Shown: in pieces, positions 9,425 through 20,996 of the stretch | Layout: each line of letters begins with the position of its first letter | How positions within the stretch are numbered: the first letter of the stretch is position 1 | NCBI GenBank assembly: GCA_009363875.1 | Contig: CM018682.1 | Coordinates: 56,380,031 to 56,444,030, forward strand | Direction: 5' to 3' | DNA from: Mikania micrantha | Taxonomy: Eukaryota > Streptophyta > Magnoliopsida > Asterales > Asteraceae | DNA length: 64,000 nucleotides | Position numbers and translations under genes: made by a program | Notes under the pieces: model-generated | Database searches by the model: none | The model's input: the letters and a program-made list of their open reading frames with translations, nothing else | What the model was told of the DNA's origin: nothing

Positions 9425-11292
9425 CTGAAACAAAAAAAAAACAAGTTTAGTTTGTTAAAGGATAAGTCAAATGTCAAAAGTCAAAAGTCAAAACAAAAGT
9501 CTAAGTCCAATTCCAGGTCAAAAGTTAGGTCAAATCACCAAGTCTTTCGAACTCACGAATTTCAGGAGTTCACGAAAGGATTTGAGTTCACGAAAATTAG
9601 GAGTACATGAATTCTAGTTAGTACTCGAAATTTTGTAATCGAAATTTGAGTTCATGAAATTTTGTTCACGAAGAGGATGTACACGAAAATTTGTACTCGA
9701 AATCATGTATTCGATTTTCAAATTTTTGAGAACTCTAAACTATACTCAAAATGCTCAAAAATGGGTGCCGACCAACATATGAGAAGATCACTTTCCAATT
9801 TTGAGTATTATGGGGTGATTTGTCCAAGATTCCTTCGGTTAACGCGTGAAAGTACTCGAAAATGGTTTTTGTCCAATAACTCTTTATTTTGCTGTTAAAA
9901 TTCTACCAAAAACTATACCTAGGTTCGCCTAAGTCATATCTACGAGATGGACAGAGTGGAATTTTGAAAACGTGTACAGAAAGAGAGTTCGGCAGGAGAG
10001 AGAAAAGTCGTACTCGAAAATTATGGTACTCGAAATTCAGTCTTCTCGAAGTATTTATAGGACAACTATGAGTACACGATTTCGTGTACTCGAAATCTTG
10101 TACAAATTTCGAATACGAATTTTCTAGTACTAGTTATTTTAAAATTTCTAACTTAAATAAATAAATAAAAATAAAATAAAATAAATTTAACTCAAAAACT
10201 TTGGACGAGTTCAAAGTTGAGTTGGTCAATTTCATGGGATCAAATTTGTATAAGAAATTTAACCACCTTAAAATAATTTCTTACAGAAACCCAACCTTAA
10301 AATAATTATACCCATCAATTATTTCCACTTGTTCATCCATATATCAAAAATAAGACTCATGGACAAAAATTTTCAAACGGTTTTCTGAAAATCCTTTTGG
10401 AAAGTTTATGAACAATCTAACAGTAAAACCAGATTAACATGCAACTTATCAATTTTGTGAAATCTTTTGTTTCAAACTTTGATTGTGCTTCAACGAACTT
10501 AAAATGTTTCGACATAGTTTAAGGGGAGAAGAGAAAAGAACAGTTCTATCAGATTAGAATCAATAACAAGAAGGGGTTCTATCATCTTTGTGCTCGTTGA
10601 CATCTTTTACATTACTAATCTGCTGACACCTTTGTCTTAACGTCACACATCCAAGTCTTTGCTTACGCAAAACAGAGAATGCTTCGGTAAATATTTCCCG
10701 CTCTTTTTTACACAAAACATGGAAAATACCCGAGTTTTTCAAAACACTTTCAAGTTTATCGAAACACAATCTTGTTTTGACTTAAAGACTTAGGCAAAAG
10801 TCGAATAGTTGTTGCTTCTTTTCGGTTATCTGATTTTCCTTACTTCTCTCTTATTTATATATTAGTATTTTTGAATGATCATGTCCAATCTTTTCATTAG
10901 GAAAACGTGTTTTAACTTCTTAGTGATTTATGGTTATCTAAAGTTGTTATTCTTTAGAAATTACTTTTAGACAGTGAATTTCAGAGTATCAGAAATCATT
11001 TTACTTCCCTATTGAACCACTTCACTTGACCATCCAAATAAAATCTTTTTGTATTTTTCTTAAAATTTGAAAATGTAAAATATTTTTGTTGTTTTCTTAG
11101 AATTCACTCCCCCAAAACTTGTAGATCATCTTAGACTAACTCAAGAACCAAAAATCTTTTTGTTGTTTCTGTAAATAGACTCAAAGATCGAAAATCTTTT
11201 TGTTGTTTTTTATAAATATTCTCCCCCTAAATTTCTGATCTAAAAATTAAAATAAAACAAAACACAAATTTTACAGTATTTACAAAAATGTT
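9425..11292 (-). other. Spacer between pol and aORF of Co-1
   Basis: About 1.9 kb of non-coding DNA, the same length as the equivalent spacer of Co-2. At 9540-10130 it carries a dense array of GTACTCGAAA and GTACACGAAA motifs. On the minus strand a TATA box (CTATAAATAC, 10051-10060) sits inside the array and is followed by a CTCTCTCC leader. The rest (10140-11290) is AT-rich with no ORF of note. This layout looks like an internal promoter for the aORF. Confidence 0.55.
9540..10130. repeat. GTACTCGAAA motif array (Co-1 spacer)
   Basis: At least six exact GTACTCGAAA copies plus variants (GTACACGAAA, GTATTCGATT, GAGTTCACGAAA) at irregular spacing. The same motif fills parts of the Ty3-2 LTRs and the 14770-14870 junction, although these belong to a different superfamily. 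Confidence 0.85.
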
Positions 11293-14200
11293 TTAATCAA
11301 AACTTATTAGTTTGAGAGAGGCAATCAAATGGGGGAATCGAGCTGTGTCGAACGGATTTGTGAAAAGATCCGCCAGATTATCATCTGTGTGGACCTTTTC
11401 AAGATGGATCAATTTCCGTTTGAAACAGTCGTGGATAAACTGAATTCGAATGTCAATGTATTTAGTTTTGGATTGTTGTACCGGATTCTTGACGATCTAT
11501 AGAGCAGCTTCATTATCACAATAAATAGGAGAGTCAAGAAAGTTCAAACCGTAATCGAGGAGTTGCTGTTGCATCCAGATAACTTGAGAACAGCAACTGG
11601 AAGCAGCGACATACTTAGCTTCCGCAATGGAGGTAGAAACGGTTGTCTGTTTCTTGCATTGCCACGAGACGAGGCGATCTCCTAAGTATTGACATCAACA
11701 TGTGGTTGATTTCCTATCTAAGTTGCAACCACCAAAATCACTGTCAGAGTAAGCAAATAAACGAAACTCAGAGTTCTTAGGATACCACAAACGGAGACGA
11801 GGTTTCCCGACGAGGTTTCCCGACGAGGTAGCGAAAGATCCTCTTGACAGCAATTAGATAAGAAGCCTTCGGATTTGCTTAATATCTGGCACACTGACAT
11901 ACAAAAAACATGATGTCTAGTCGGCTAGCAGTCATCTACATCAGTGAGCCACTCATCGAACGGTAAAGGTGCTGATCAACGTCTTCACCATCAGAATCCG
12001 AAGTCAAGACTGGATGTGCAGCCATAGGAGTGGATGTGGGCTTTGATTCCAACATATTGAACTTGGTGAGAATGTCAGTAACGTACTTGCCCTGATGAAT
12101 CAGCACACCCTTAGGATCCTGCTTTACCTGGAGACCCAAGAAGAAGGTCATCTCCCCTATTGCATTCATCCCATACTTTTTCTTCATCACATCTTCGAAT
12201 TCTCTGCAAAACACCGAGCTCGTGAAACCGAAAATAATGTCATCCACATAGATTTGGAAGACAATCAAATCATCCTTATCCTTGCGAATGAACAATGTCT
12301 GATCGATGGCTCCACTGGTATATCCATTTGCAAGCAGATGATCTGTAAGTGTTGCATACAATGCTTGTGGTGCCTAATGAAGACCATAAAGGGCTTTGTC
12401 TAGCTTGTAGACGTGGTCGGTATACTGTGAATCCTCGAACCCCGAGGGCTGACACACATAGATCTCTTCCTTGACCTTTCCATACAAGAAGGCAGTCGTC
12501 ACATCTATCTGATAAACAGTGAAGTTCATGTAGGAAGCATAGGCCAAGAAGATGCGAATAGCTTCAAGTTTTGCGACTGGTGCAAAGACTTCTTCATAGT
12601 CAATCCCCTCCTGTTGGTAGAAGCCCTGAACTACCAACCTACCAATATTTCTGATGATCACACCCGAATTATCTCTTTTATTTCTCAAGACCCATCTGGT
12701 TCCAATTGGCAGTTTCCCTTTGCACAACGGAACAGGATTCCACACCTTGAGCTTCTAAAACTGCATCAATTATTTCTACATCTCTTCAACCCAGCTTGAC
12801 TCCTTAAGAGCCATCTTGACATTCTTGGGTTCGACCTGCGAAATAAAAAAGGAATACAAATAAGAATTAATTGGACATGATTGACTTCGTGTGATAGTTC
12901 CTTCAGGCAAGGTGTTCTGAGCTGTAATGGATTTGCTCCGGGTGATAACTCCTTCTGAAAGAGGTCTAATGATGTTTTCTACTGGATGATTCTTGTTGAT
13001 GCTTGAAGTTTGCACATCCTCCACATCTAAATTGTCTAGAAGGTTACTGATGTGAGTCAGCTGATCTTCATTGGAATAAGAGATGTTGTCAATGAGAGCG
13101 GTTTCGCTTGCTTCAGCTCCATTATCCACACAATGTTCCTCAGGGATGTGGTCTGAGAACAGTGGATTATTAAGGTCTGGTGGGAAGAGGATGAGGTTTG
13201 ATCTATCTCTGGAGTTGGCTGAACTGACTGAGACATTTCCAGATCTGATGGAATGACTTCATTGATCGGGGTTGGCTGAACTGGAGGAGCCCAATCATAC
13301 ATGCCTGGTGGGTCAACTGTTAGAAGCTTGGGATCACATGGAACGTAGCCAACCTTATAGTCCACGTCATCACCCTTGTAGAAGTTGTCATTAGATTCGG
13401 ATGGTCTTGTACTCTCAGATGAAGTGTTGAATGGCTCAAAAGTATAATCATACTGAAATAACCAGTTTGGGCCAGAACCGGCATCGGTGCTGTTCATTTC
13501 TTCCCAATAAATATAGTATGACTCCACAATCATCCGGGTCTTCTTGTTGTATACCCGGTAGGCAGCTTTTTTAGTTGAATAGTCCACAAAGTAACACTCA
13601 TCAGCCTTGACATCAAACTTGTGATTCGGCTTGGTATGGAGGAGAGTGCAAGGACAACCAAACGACTTTAAATGACCAACCTTTGGCTTCTGGTTGAAGA
13701 TACCTCGTAGGGAGTCTTCTGATGGCGCTTGTTCAATAGTGCTCGGTTTTGAACGAAGCAGGCTGTGTTAACTGCTTCAGCCCAGAAGAATATTGGTAGT
13801 TTAGACTCTGACAGCATGGTCTGTGCAGCCTCGATAAGCGTTCTGTTCCTTCTTTTAGCAACACCGTTTTGTTGAGGTGCACGAGTTGCACTGTACTGTC
13901 GAGCAATTCCCTTCTCATTGCTGAAATCAATGTGTCTGGTTTCTAAATTCAGTGCCGTTGTTAGTTCTGGTCACCTTAACCTTCAAATTCTTCTAATTCT
14001 CGATCAGGGTGATAAACTTCTTTAGAATCTCTGCTGTCTCATCTTTCTTGGCCATAAAGAAAACCCAAGTAAATCTAGAATACTCATCTGTTACAACAAC
14101 ACAGTATGACTTCTTCCCGATGCTCATGACATTAACCGTTCCAAAGAGATCCATATGAAGAAGTTGCAGAATTGATGAAATTGAGTTGAACAGTTTGGGC

Positions 14201-14757
14201 ATGTGGGGTCTCTTGTGTTGCTTCCCCTTGGCACATTCGATGCACTTCTCAATTGTGGAGAAGTCTTTAGAAGGTAAGCCAATAACATGATCTGCCTTAG
14301 CTAGTCGGTTGAAATTATTCAAGTTGACATGACCCAGTCGGCGATGCCAAAGCAAACAGTCATTCTCCGATGCCTTAGAAAACAAACAGGTGTTTTCTGT
14401 GTATGAATCAGAATTCATATTGATGATATAGGCATTGTTGAGTCTCGGAGTCCTCATCAAGATCCATTTCTCCGGCACGACAAATGCGGGCTTTAGAATG
14501 AGACACACTTTGTTTGTGAAGTGTGTTGCAAAGATCTTGTCATAGATCTAAGAAACACTTAACAAGCTATGATTGAGTTCTTCAACGTAGTACAGATCTT
14601 CAAAACTTAGAGTTCCATTTGAAACTGTGTCCTTCATGCTGATTTTCCCACCTTTGTCTCTAGCAAAAGAGACATATCCTCCTTTAAATGGTGTGACTTC
14701 ATGCAACTGAGAAAAATCCCCTATCATATCCCGAGAACTGCCGCTATCCACAATACA
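11293..14757 (-). pseudogene. Co-1 pol: protease end, integrase, RT, RNase H (copia, broken)
   Basis: Read on the minus strand, this follows the copia order. A protease-like start (IVDSGSSRDMIGDF near 14750) is followed by the integrase zinc finger (LLWHRRLGHVNLNNF, then CIECAKGKQ near 14240) and core (HMDLFGTV, PQQNGVAKRR). A linker with GPNWLFQYDY comes next. The RT runs from KLPIGTRWVLRNKR through GIDYEEVFAPVAKLEAIR to YVDDIIFG near 12240-12250. RNase H (SDFGGCNLDRKS, VSWQCKKQT, SIAEAKYVAASSCCSQ) ends at the stop at 11293. Several frameshifts and stops break it. The conserved integrase RSDNGTEF reads RTNNGTEF, so the second catalytic Asp (13960-13962) is Asn. SIRE-like lineage, judged from the aORF downstream. 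Confidence 0.9.
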
Positions 14758-14759
14758 AA

Positions 14760-14900
14760 ATACGTCTATATATACTATTCTAGGAGAACTCGAACCCTAT
14801 ACACGAAAATTGGTTCGAGTACTCGAAAATCTAAGTACACGAAAACGTCAGTACACGAAAATGGTCAAAATCAGATCTTCAGCTCATCAGAGGTTGACTT
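14760..14900. other. LTR-like junction with TATA and GTACTCGAAA motifs
   Basis: Between the head-to-head copia fragments Co-1 and Co-2 lie one exact GTACTCGAAA and several GTACACGAAA motifs. On the minus strand they precede a TATA box (GTATATATAGAC). I read it as the U3/TATA part of the Co-1 5' LTR, joined to its protease by a deletion of R, U5 and gag. No terminal TG can be identified. Confidence 0.4.
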
Positions 14901-14929
14901 TGTCAGTCTTCGTCTTTGATTGGGCTCTA

Positions 14930-16636
14930 CACTCCTTATTTCCAAGATTTATTTTGGAATCTTCAGAAGGAAGTGCTTCTGTATTACACAATGACTCTTC
15001 TTCTTCATTTATTCCTGAACAAGTTGAAGGTTCAGAAAAGTTACATTCTGATGATGAATTTCATGATTCAATTAATGATCCATCTATTATTATTGAATCT
15101 GAAATTCAAAAGGAGATTTTACCTAAAGAAGGTAATCATATTACAGATCTAGAATATGAGGTAACTGTGGAAGACACTGCGACTCATAGAGTTAATAGAA
15201 ATCATCCGATTGAAAATATCATTGGTGATTTGTATTCTGGAGTCAAAACAAGAAGCCAGCAAGTTCAAGCTGAAGGTGATGAGGTTTTATTGTCAAGTAA
15301 TTCAGGAGACAATGAATTCATACTTATATTCATGCTTTATAAGTCAGACAGACCCAAAGAATGTTAAAGAAGCATTGAAGGAGTCTTCCTGGATTACAGC
15401 CATTGAAGAAGACTTAAACCAATTTGAGAAATTAGGAGTTTGGAAGTTTGTTATTTGTCCTGACGATGTCATTCCCATAGGTACTGGATGGGTGTGTAAT
15501 TGTAAAAAGGTTGATAAAGGCATAATTTTCATGAACAAGGCTAGACTTGTTGTCCAAAGATTCAATCAATAGGAGGGCATTGATTATGATAAAGTTTATG
15601 CTCCTCTGGCTAGGATTGAAGCAATCAGATTGTTCCTTGCTTATGACAGTTTCAAAACGTTCAAAGTATTTCAACTGGATGTTAAGAGTTACTTTTATAT
15701 AGGAAAGTGAAAGAAGAAGTATATGTTGTTCAACCACCTGGGTTTGAAGATCCTAACAATCCTACAAAGTGTTATCATCTTGATAAGGCTTTGTATGGAT
15801 TACATCAGGCACCTAAGGCGTGGTATGAAACATTGTCAACTAATTTGTTGGAAAATGGATTTTCAAGGGGAAAGATTGATAGTACTTTGTTCATCTTGAA
15901 GAAGAATGATGATATTCTGATCGTGCAGATATATGTGGATGACATTATTTTTGGAGCTATAACTGAACAGTTGAAGCAGTCATGAAGCAGAAAATTGAAA
16001 TAAGTGCAATGGGAGAACTAGATTTTTTTTCATGGAATACAAGTGGTTCAGAAGAAGGATGACTTGTTTGTTCATCAGAGTAAATATGCACATGACATCT
16101 TGAACAAGTTCAAGATGAATGATTGTACATCCATTTCTACTCCTATTTGTACTCATCATAATTTAGGGAAGGATTAGAAAGGTATAGATGTTGATCAACA
16201 TCTATATCGTTCAATGATTGGTTCCCTAATGTATTTAACTGCTTCCAGACCTGACATCATATTTATTGTTTGTTTGTGTTCCAGGCTTCAAGCAAAACCT
16301 AAGGATTCACATATCAAAGCAGTGAAACGAATTTTTCGCTATCTGAAGGTAAAAACAAGTCTTGGACTTTGGTACCCTTATGATGATAGTATGAATTTTT
16401 TTGCTTTTTTAGATTTTGACTATGGTGGCTGTAACCTTGACAGAAGTCAACAACAGGGGGTTTGCAATGTAAGAAGAAACTTACTATAGCCATCTATACA
16501 TGTGAGTCTGAATATGTTGCTGCTTCAAGTTGTTGTTCACAAGTTTTGTGGATTCAACAAATGCGAGATTACGGTTTAAAGTTTACAACAACCCTTATAA
16601 TTGTTGATAATACAGCTGCGATAGCCATAACTGAAA
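14930..16636 (+). pseudogene. Co-2 pol, RT and RNase H (5' part)
   Basis: Begins in the variable linker after integrase (acidic, Ser-rich, with RVNRNHPIENIIGD and GVKTRSQ). The copia RT follows: EALKESSWITAIEEDLNQFE, IPIGTGWVCNCKK, EGIDYDKVYAPLARIEAIR, PPGFEDPNNPTKCYHLDKAL, and the catalytic YVDDIIFG near 15940. RNase H follows with CESEYVAASSCCSQVLWIQQ. Breaks include a frameshift near 15330, a TAG in RFNQ-EGIDY at 15570, and frameshifts near 15690 and 15980. It stops at the TGAAA target duplication of Ty3-2. Confidence 0.9.
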
Positions 16637-17049
16637 TGTGAGGCCCCGATTCCTGGGCGACCCCATAGAGGTTGGTTTCTATCATAACACATAGCTCTTA
16701 AACTAAAAACTTTCATAATCATGCAGGGGAAATGTAAACATAGTTTGATAAACAAAATACAATAAAGTGTCTGTATCAAAAACTTATCGAATTGCCAAAA
16801 CCATCGGATTCTCTCTCTTGATGCCCCAAGCTCCATGCGTCCTTTCGCCTTAGCCTTAAACTGACATACATGCTAAATCAAGTCAGCTTACGCTGGTGAG
16901 TTCTACTTTTCATAAAACAACATCAAACAGACTTAACATAACATCATTCCGTACATATAATCCATAACCTTAGCACATAACATCTTGAACATCATCATCA
17001 TACATTCCACTGTCACCATACAAACAGTGGGCTTATGCCGGCACAAGGC

Positions 17050-17320
17050 TCCATACCCAGTTATAGTCTTTGTTGACTATCATACCCAGTTATATTCGTG
17101 GTTGACTATCATACCCAGTTATAGTCGTGGTTGACTATCCTACTTAGTTATAGTCGTGGTTGACTAGCATACCCAGTTATAGTCGTGGTTGACAATCATA
17201 CCCAGCTATAGTCGTGGTTGACTATCATACCCAGTTATAGTCGTGGTTGACTATCATACCCAGTTATAGTCATCGTTGACTATCATACCCAGTTATAATC
17301 GTGGTTGACTATCATTCGTA
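17050..17320. repeat. 28-bp tandem repeat with TTGACT (Ty3-2 3' LTR)
   Basis: Nine units of GGTTGACTATCATACCCAGT plus TATAGTCGT. Each has a TTGACT or TTGACA core (W-box-like). The partner LTR has nine units at 24120-24385, three of which have lost the core. Confidence 0.9.
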
Positions 17321-18119
17321 CATTTTCCTATAACACGTATAGGAACATCATTCCTTCCTCATTCATGACATACTAGCATCATATCATCATTCATCGTATT
17401 CATCATAACATCATAACATTTCATGCTAGTATCTTATCATCATAACATCATCACTTTGTCCTAACATCATAGGACTCATCATATTATGTCATGCCAGTAT
17501 CATGTCATCATATCGTCATAACCTCCTAGCAATGAATGCATATCATGCTATCATCATATCATCAGATCATAGACTCTGACATTCATGAACTTTTCATACT
17601 AGCATCTTATCATCATAGCATTCTGCCCTAAAAACAAAGGCACATATCATATCATAACATTTCATGCTAGCATCTTTATCATCATGTCATATTATCCTAA
17701 CAGCTTAGGAATTCATCATAGCATGTTATCTTATGACTATCATCATAATTATGGTCATCATAGTTCAGTAACATTCATTCATCATACATAGCATTTTTCC
17801 ATACATATTCATCATGCATAACACATATACATGCATACATAATCACGGCATATCATCATTCGTTCATCGTCATACGTAAGCACGTAGCATCATAACATAA
17901 CACAAGCATGTATGCCAACCCAAAACATTGAATGTGAAACAGGGCATCTAGAACTCACCTGATAGTAGATTCTTGTTTTCCTTAGCCGAACTCCTTAGCT
18001 AGGCCTTAACAACCTACATTAGTGACATCGTCTCATTACATTACGTTCTTTGACTTTGAAATTATTCCAAGTCCTCATATCCTCCTAACCAGCCCCCAGT
18101 GTTCGAAAAACATTCTGTT

Positions 18120-18250
18120 CCCGAACTGCTTAAGTATTCGAAGACTAGGGTACTCGAACCATCACCAGTACTCGAAATACTGGTGTACTCGAATTTCCAT
18201 GTCTACTCGAAACTAGGGTACTCGAAACCAATGTATTCGAACCAGGTTCT
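18120..18250. repeat. GTACTCGAAA array downstream of TATA (Ty3-2 3' LTR)
   Basis: Seven motifs of type GTACTCGAA or GTATTCGAA within 130 bases. The partner copy lies at 25195-25325 and has one extra unit (GTATTCGAAACTTA). In the sense of the element this lies in the transcribed part of the LTR. Confidence 0.85.
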
Positions 18251-18640
18251 TACTTTTCAAGTATGCCTTCAAATACTCCCTTTGTGTATAATTTCATGTA
18301 CACATTTTTCCGTCATAAAACATCTCAGAAATTCATCTAAGACCTGGGGAAGCTAGTTATAGGTTTCTTATGTGGTTACCAACATGCTGGAACCACCAAC
18401 TTTTGAACTTTATGCATAATGGTGGGAGCTTTATCCATAAGTCCACTTTTTCAAAAAGATCCTAACTTTCTCGAATAGAACACTTACTTGTTGGTCGATG
18501 ATCATCCTGGTAGCTTCCTAGGTGTTCCTTCTCCTTCCTCAGCGATTTACCGCCGATCCTTTAAGTTCTTGAACCCTACTTCATGTACTCGAGAGAGAAT
18601 GTGCTCCCAGCAAAAGGAATGCACGTTTCCCAAGGCACTC

Positions 18641-18735
18641 ATATATATAGGCAGGGTACTCGAAATCTGTGGTGGGGACTTCGAGTACGGGATTTCGAGT
18701 ACAAGATTTTCGAGTACAAAATTTTGAGTACACTG
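18641..18735 (-). promoter_or_regulatory. Ty3-2 LTR promoter: TATA preceded by TTTCGAGTAC motifs
   Basis: In element sense, four to five TTTCGAGTAC motifs lie directly upstream of CTATATATAT (18641-18650). The partner promoter is at 25721-25815, where the TATA reads CTATATAAAT. The spacing between motif and TATA is only a few bases, which suits a role in initiation, but binding factors are unknown. Confidence 0.6.
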
Positions 18736-18882
18736 GTTGCCTGTTCTAGAAATCCAGTTCGAGTTCCAAGTTTCGTGGTATTTGTCTTTGTTTGTTTTTC
18801 GTCCTTTTCCCTTACAAGTTTATTATCTGTTACCCATTCGTAAGTTCAAATAACTTGTATTTAGAAAATTTGGGGTGTTACA

Positions 18883-18894
18883 AGTCTCCCCTCC
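18883..18894 (-). other. Polypurine tract of Ty3-2
   Basis: On the minus strand GGAGGGGAGACT directly precedes the 3' LTR. It is the expected plus-strand priming site. Confidence 0.8.
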
Positions 18895-18927
18895 TTACAA
18901 TAGGTTTCGTCCCGAAACCTGACTCGT

Positions 18928-20108
18928 TTACAATTCGAACAAATGAGGGTACAACCTCCTCATTTAACCTTCTGTCTCCCATGTCGTGTCTGAACCCTTC
19001 TGATGTTTCCACTGAACTCTGACTTGACGAACCGTCTTATTACGTAGTTGCCTTTCCTTCGTATCCACGATCGCAACTGCTTCTTCAATATAGTTCAGTT
19101 TGTCATCTACCTCAATGTCATCCAAAGGAACATGTGCTTGCTCGTCTGCCAGGCACTTCCTTAGATGTGACACGTGGAAGGTAGAATGAATCCCGTTCAG
19201 CTCCTCGGGTAGGTCCAGCCGATACGCGACCTTCCCCACCCTTGCCTCCATCCGAGATGGTCCGATGTACCTCGGACTCAACTTTCATGGTTTCTGAATC
19301 GAATGATTCCCTTCCATGGTGATACTTTCAACAACACTCGATCGCTAACATTAAACTCGGTCGGTCTTCGGCGCTTGTCAGCGTAGGACTTTTGGCGATA
19401 TTGTGCAGCTTTCATACGTGCTTTTATCACTTGTAGCTTTTCTGCCATATCGATTACGGCAGCCTTGTTTCTCATCTCTTTCTGTCCAACGTCACCCCAA
19501 CATACCGGGGTCCTACATCGTCTTCCGTACAACGCCTCATATGGGGGCATTCCGATACTAGAGTGGTAGCTGTTATTATAAGAAAACTCCATCAATGGCA
19601 AGTGGTCATCCCAGCTCCCTCCAAAATCAATAATGCACGACCTAAGCATATCCTCCAACGTTTGAATAGTCCTTTCAGACTGTCCATCCGTTTGGGGGTG
19701 GTAGGCGGTACTGATGTTCAGTCTCGTTCCCATAGCATCATGAAACTCCTTCCAAAATCTGGAAGTAAACCTCGTATCTCGATCTGACACAATGGAGACA
19801 GGAACTCCATGTCGGGTCACAATCTCTTTCACGAACAACTCAGACAACCTTTCGGACGTATACGTTTCCCTGATAAGAAGAAAGTGTGCACTCTTCGTCA
19901 GTCGGTCCACAATCACCCATATGGTATCATGTCGTTTAGTTGTTCTCGGTAGCTTGGTGATGAAATCCATGGTGATGTGTTCCCATTTCCATTCCGGTAC
20001 CTCAAGAGGTTCCATGTATCCGTAAGGCTTCTGATGCTCAGCCTTCACTTGTGCACAAGTAAGGCACCTGTTCACATACTGCATCACATTAAACTTCATG
20101 CTCGGCCA
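18928..20108 (-). pseudogene. Ty3-2 integrase core and chromodomain-like tail
   Basis: On the minus strand: zinc-finger end (YVNRCLTCAQVKAEHQKPYG), core from HITMDFITKLPRT with IVSDRDTRFTSRFW and HPQTDGQSERTIQTLE. All three acidic catalytic positions look present. A basic stretch (SYADKRRRP) and the region RYIGPSRMEARVGKVAYRLD follow. The tail ends ATT-like W-E-T-E, then after a TAA (probably from GAA) MRRLYPHLFEL and the final stop at 18928. A one-base deletion near 19280 shifts the frame. The tail fits a chromovirus. The zinc finger is interrupted upstream by TGA where Ty3-5 has Trp (WWPGMKK). Confidence 0.9.
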
Positions 20109-20996
20109 TCAATAATCCTTCCGAAGTTCTTGATACATCTTCGTAGCACCGGGATGAACCGAATAACGTGACTTGTGGGCCTCATCCAAAATTCTCGATC
20201 GAATGTCCCCATTTCTGGGTACCCACATACGTCCGAATCGTACTTTCACACCGTGCTCATTGTCTTCCAAGTTCTTCACTTGCCCGAAGACACGTTCAAA
20301 GCCCACATTACTTTCTTTCAATCCCTCCTGTTGCGCTTGCTTGAGCTCGTTCAAAAAGTCTGGCGTTATCACCAAACTATACGATTGTAATCGTATGCCA
20401 GGATGATCAGTCTTGCGACTCAAAGCATCTGCCACTACATTGGCCTTTCCCGGGTGATATAAAATATCACAATCATAATCCTTTAACAGCTCAAGCCATC
20501 GTCTCTGCCTCATGTTCAAATCCTTTTGCTCGAAGAAATACTTCAAGCTCTTATGGTCGGTATAGATGTTACTCCTTACTCCATACAAATAGTGCCTCCA
20601 TATTTTCAATGCAAACACCACTGCAGCGAGTTCGAGATCGTGGATCGGGTAGTTAACCTCATGAATCTTTAGCTGGCGCGAAGAATAGGCTATCACCCTT
20701 CCCCTTTGCATCAGTACTAGAATAGGAACTTGGGTAAGTTTCTCCTTTAGCACTGAAAACGGATGTTCTTGGTACGGGCCCCATTCGTACTTTACATCTT
20801 TCTTCGTGAGCTTCGTCAATGGCGTCGCTATCTTGGAGAAATCTTGAATAAATCTCCGATAATAGCCGGCCAAACAAAGAAAACTGCGTAATTCCGTCGG
20901 TGACTTCGGAGGACTCCATTTCATAACCGTTTCAACTTTAGCTGGGTCTACCATAATTCCATCTTGGTTCACCACATGACCCAAAAATTGTACTTC
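20109..20996 (-). pseudogene. Ty3-2 RT C-terminus, RNase H (deleted) and integrase zinc finger
   Basis: Starts with EVQFLGHVVNQDG, then AGYYRRFIQDFSKIATPLT (RT thumb/connection). RNase H follows with SSRQLKIHEVNYPIHDLEL, ALKIWRHYLYG and YTDHKSLKYFF. Compared with Ty3-5 in this window, about 24 residues are missing in frame at PILVL-MQRGR (near 20712), including the VVYCDAS block with the first catalytic Asp. RNase H would therefore be inactive even with the stops ignored. The segment ends in the integrase zinc finger (HKSRYSVHPGATKMYQELRK). Confidence 0.9.

Larger units (their letters stand above)
16637..18882 (-). repeat. Ty3-2 3' LTR
   Basis: On the plus strand it starts TGTGAGGCCCCG and ends GGGGTGTTACA. 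It holds a 28-bp tandem repeat (17050-17320), a CAT/ATC-rich stretch (17340-17900), GTACTCGAAA arrays (18120-18250 and 18655-18735) and a minus-strand TATA box (18641-18650). A short perfect inverted repeat (CCACTGT...ACAGTGG, 17009-17032) is also present in the partner LTR. Confidence 0.93.

Noticed and set aside
9226..14757. Co-1 and Co-3 as two halves of one element split by Co-2
   Set aside because: Both contain protease and integrase zinc finger, so they overlap in content and must be separate copies.
17050..17320. CRISPR-like regularly spaced repeat
   Set aside because: Contiguous 28-bp tandem units without variable spacers, inside an LTR in a plant genome.
18099..18356. ORFs with repeated YSKT/VLE/YSN peptides in the Ty3-2 LTRs (also 25163-25420, 25663-25923)
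   Set aside because: They arise from GTACTCGAAA arrays in non-coding LTR, and the two LTR copies do not keep the frame in a coding-like way.
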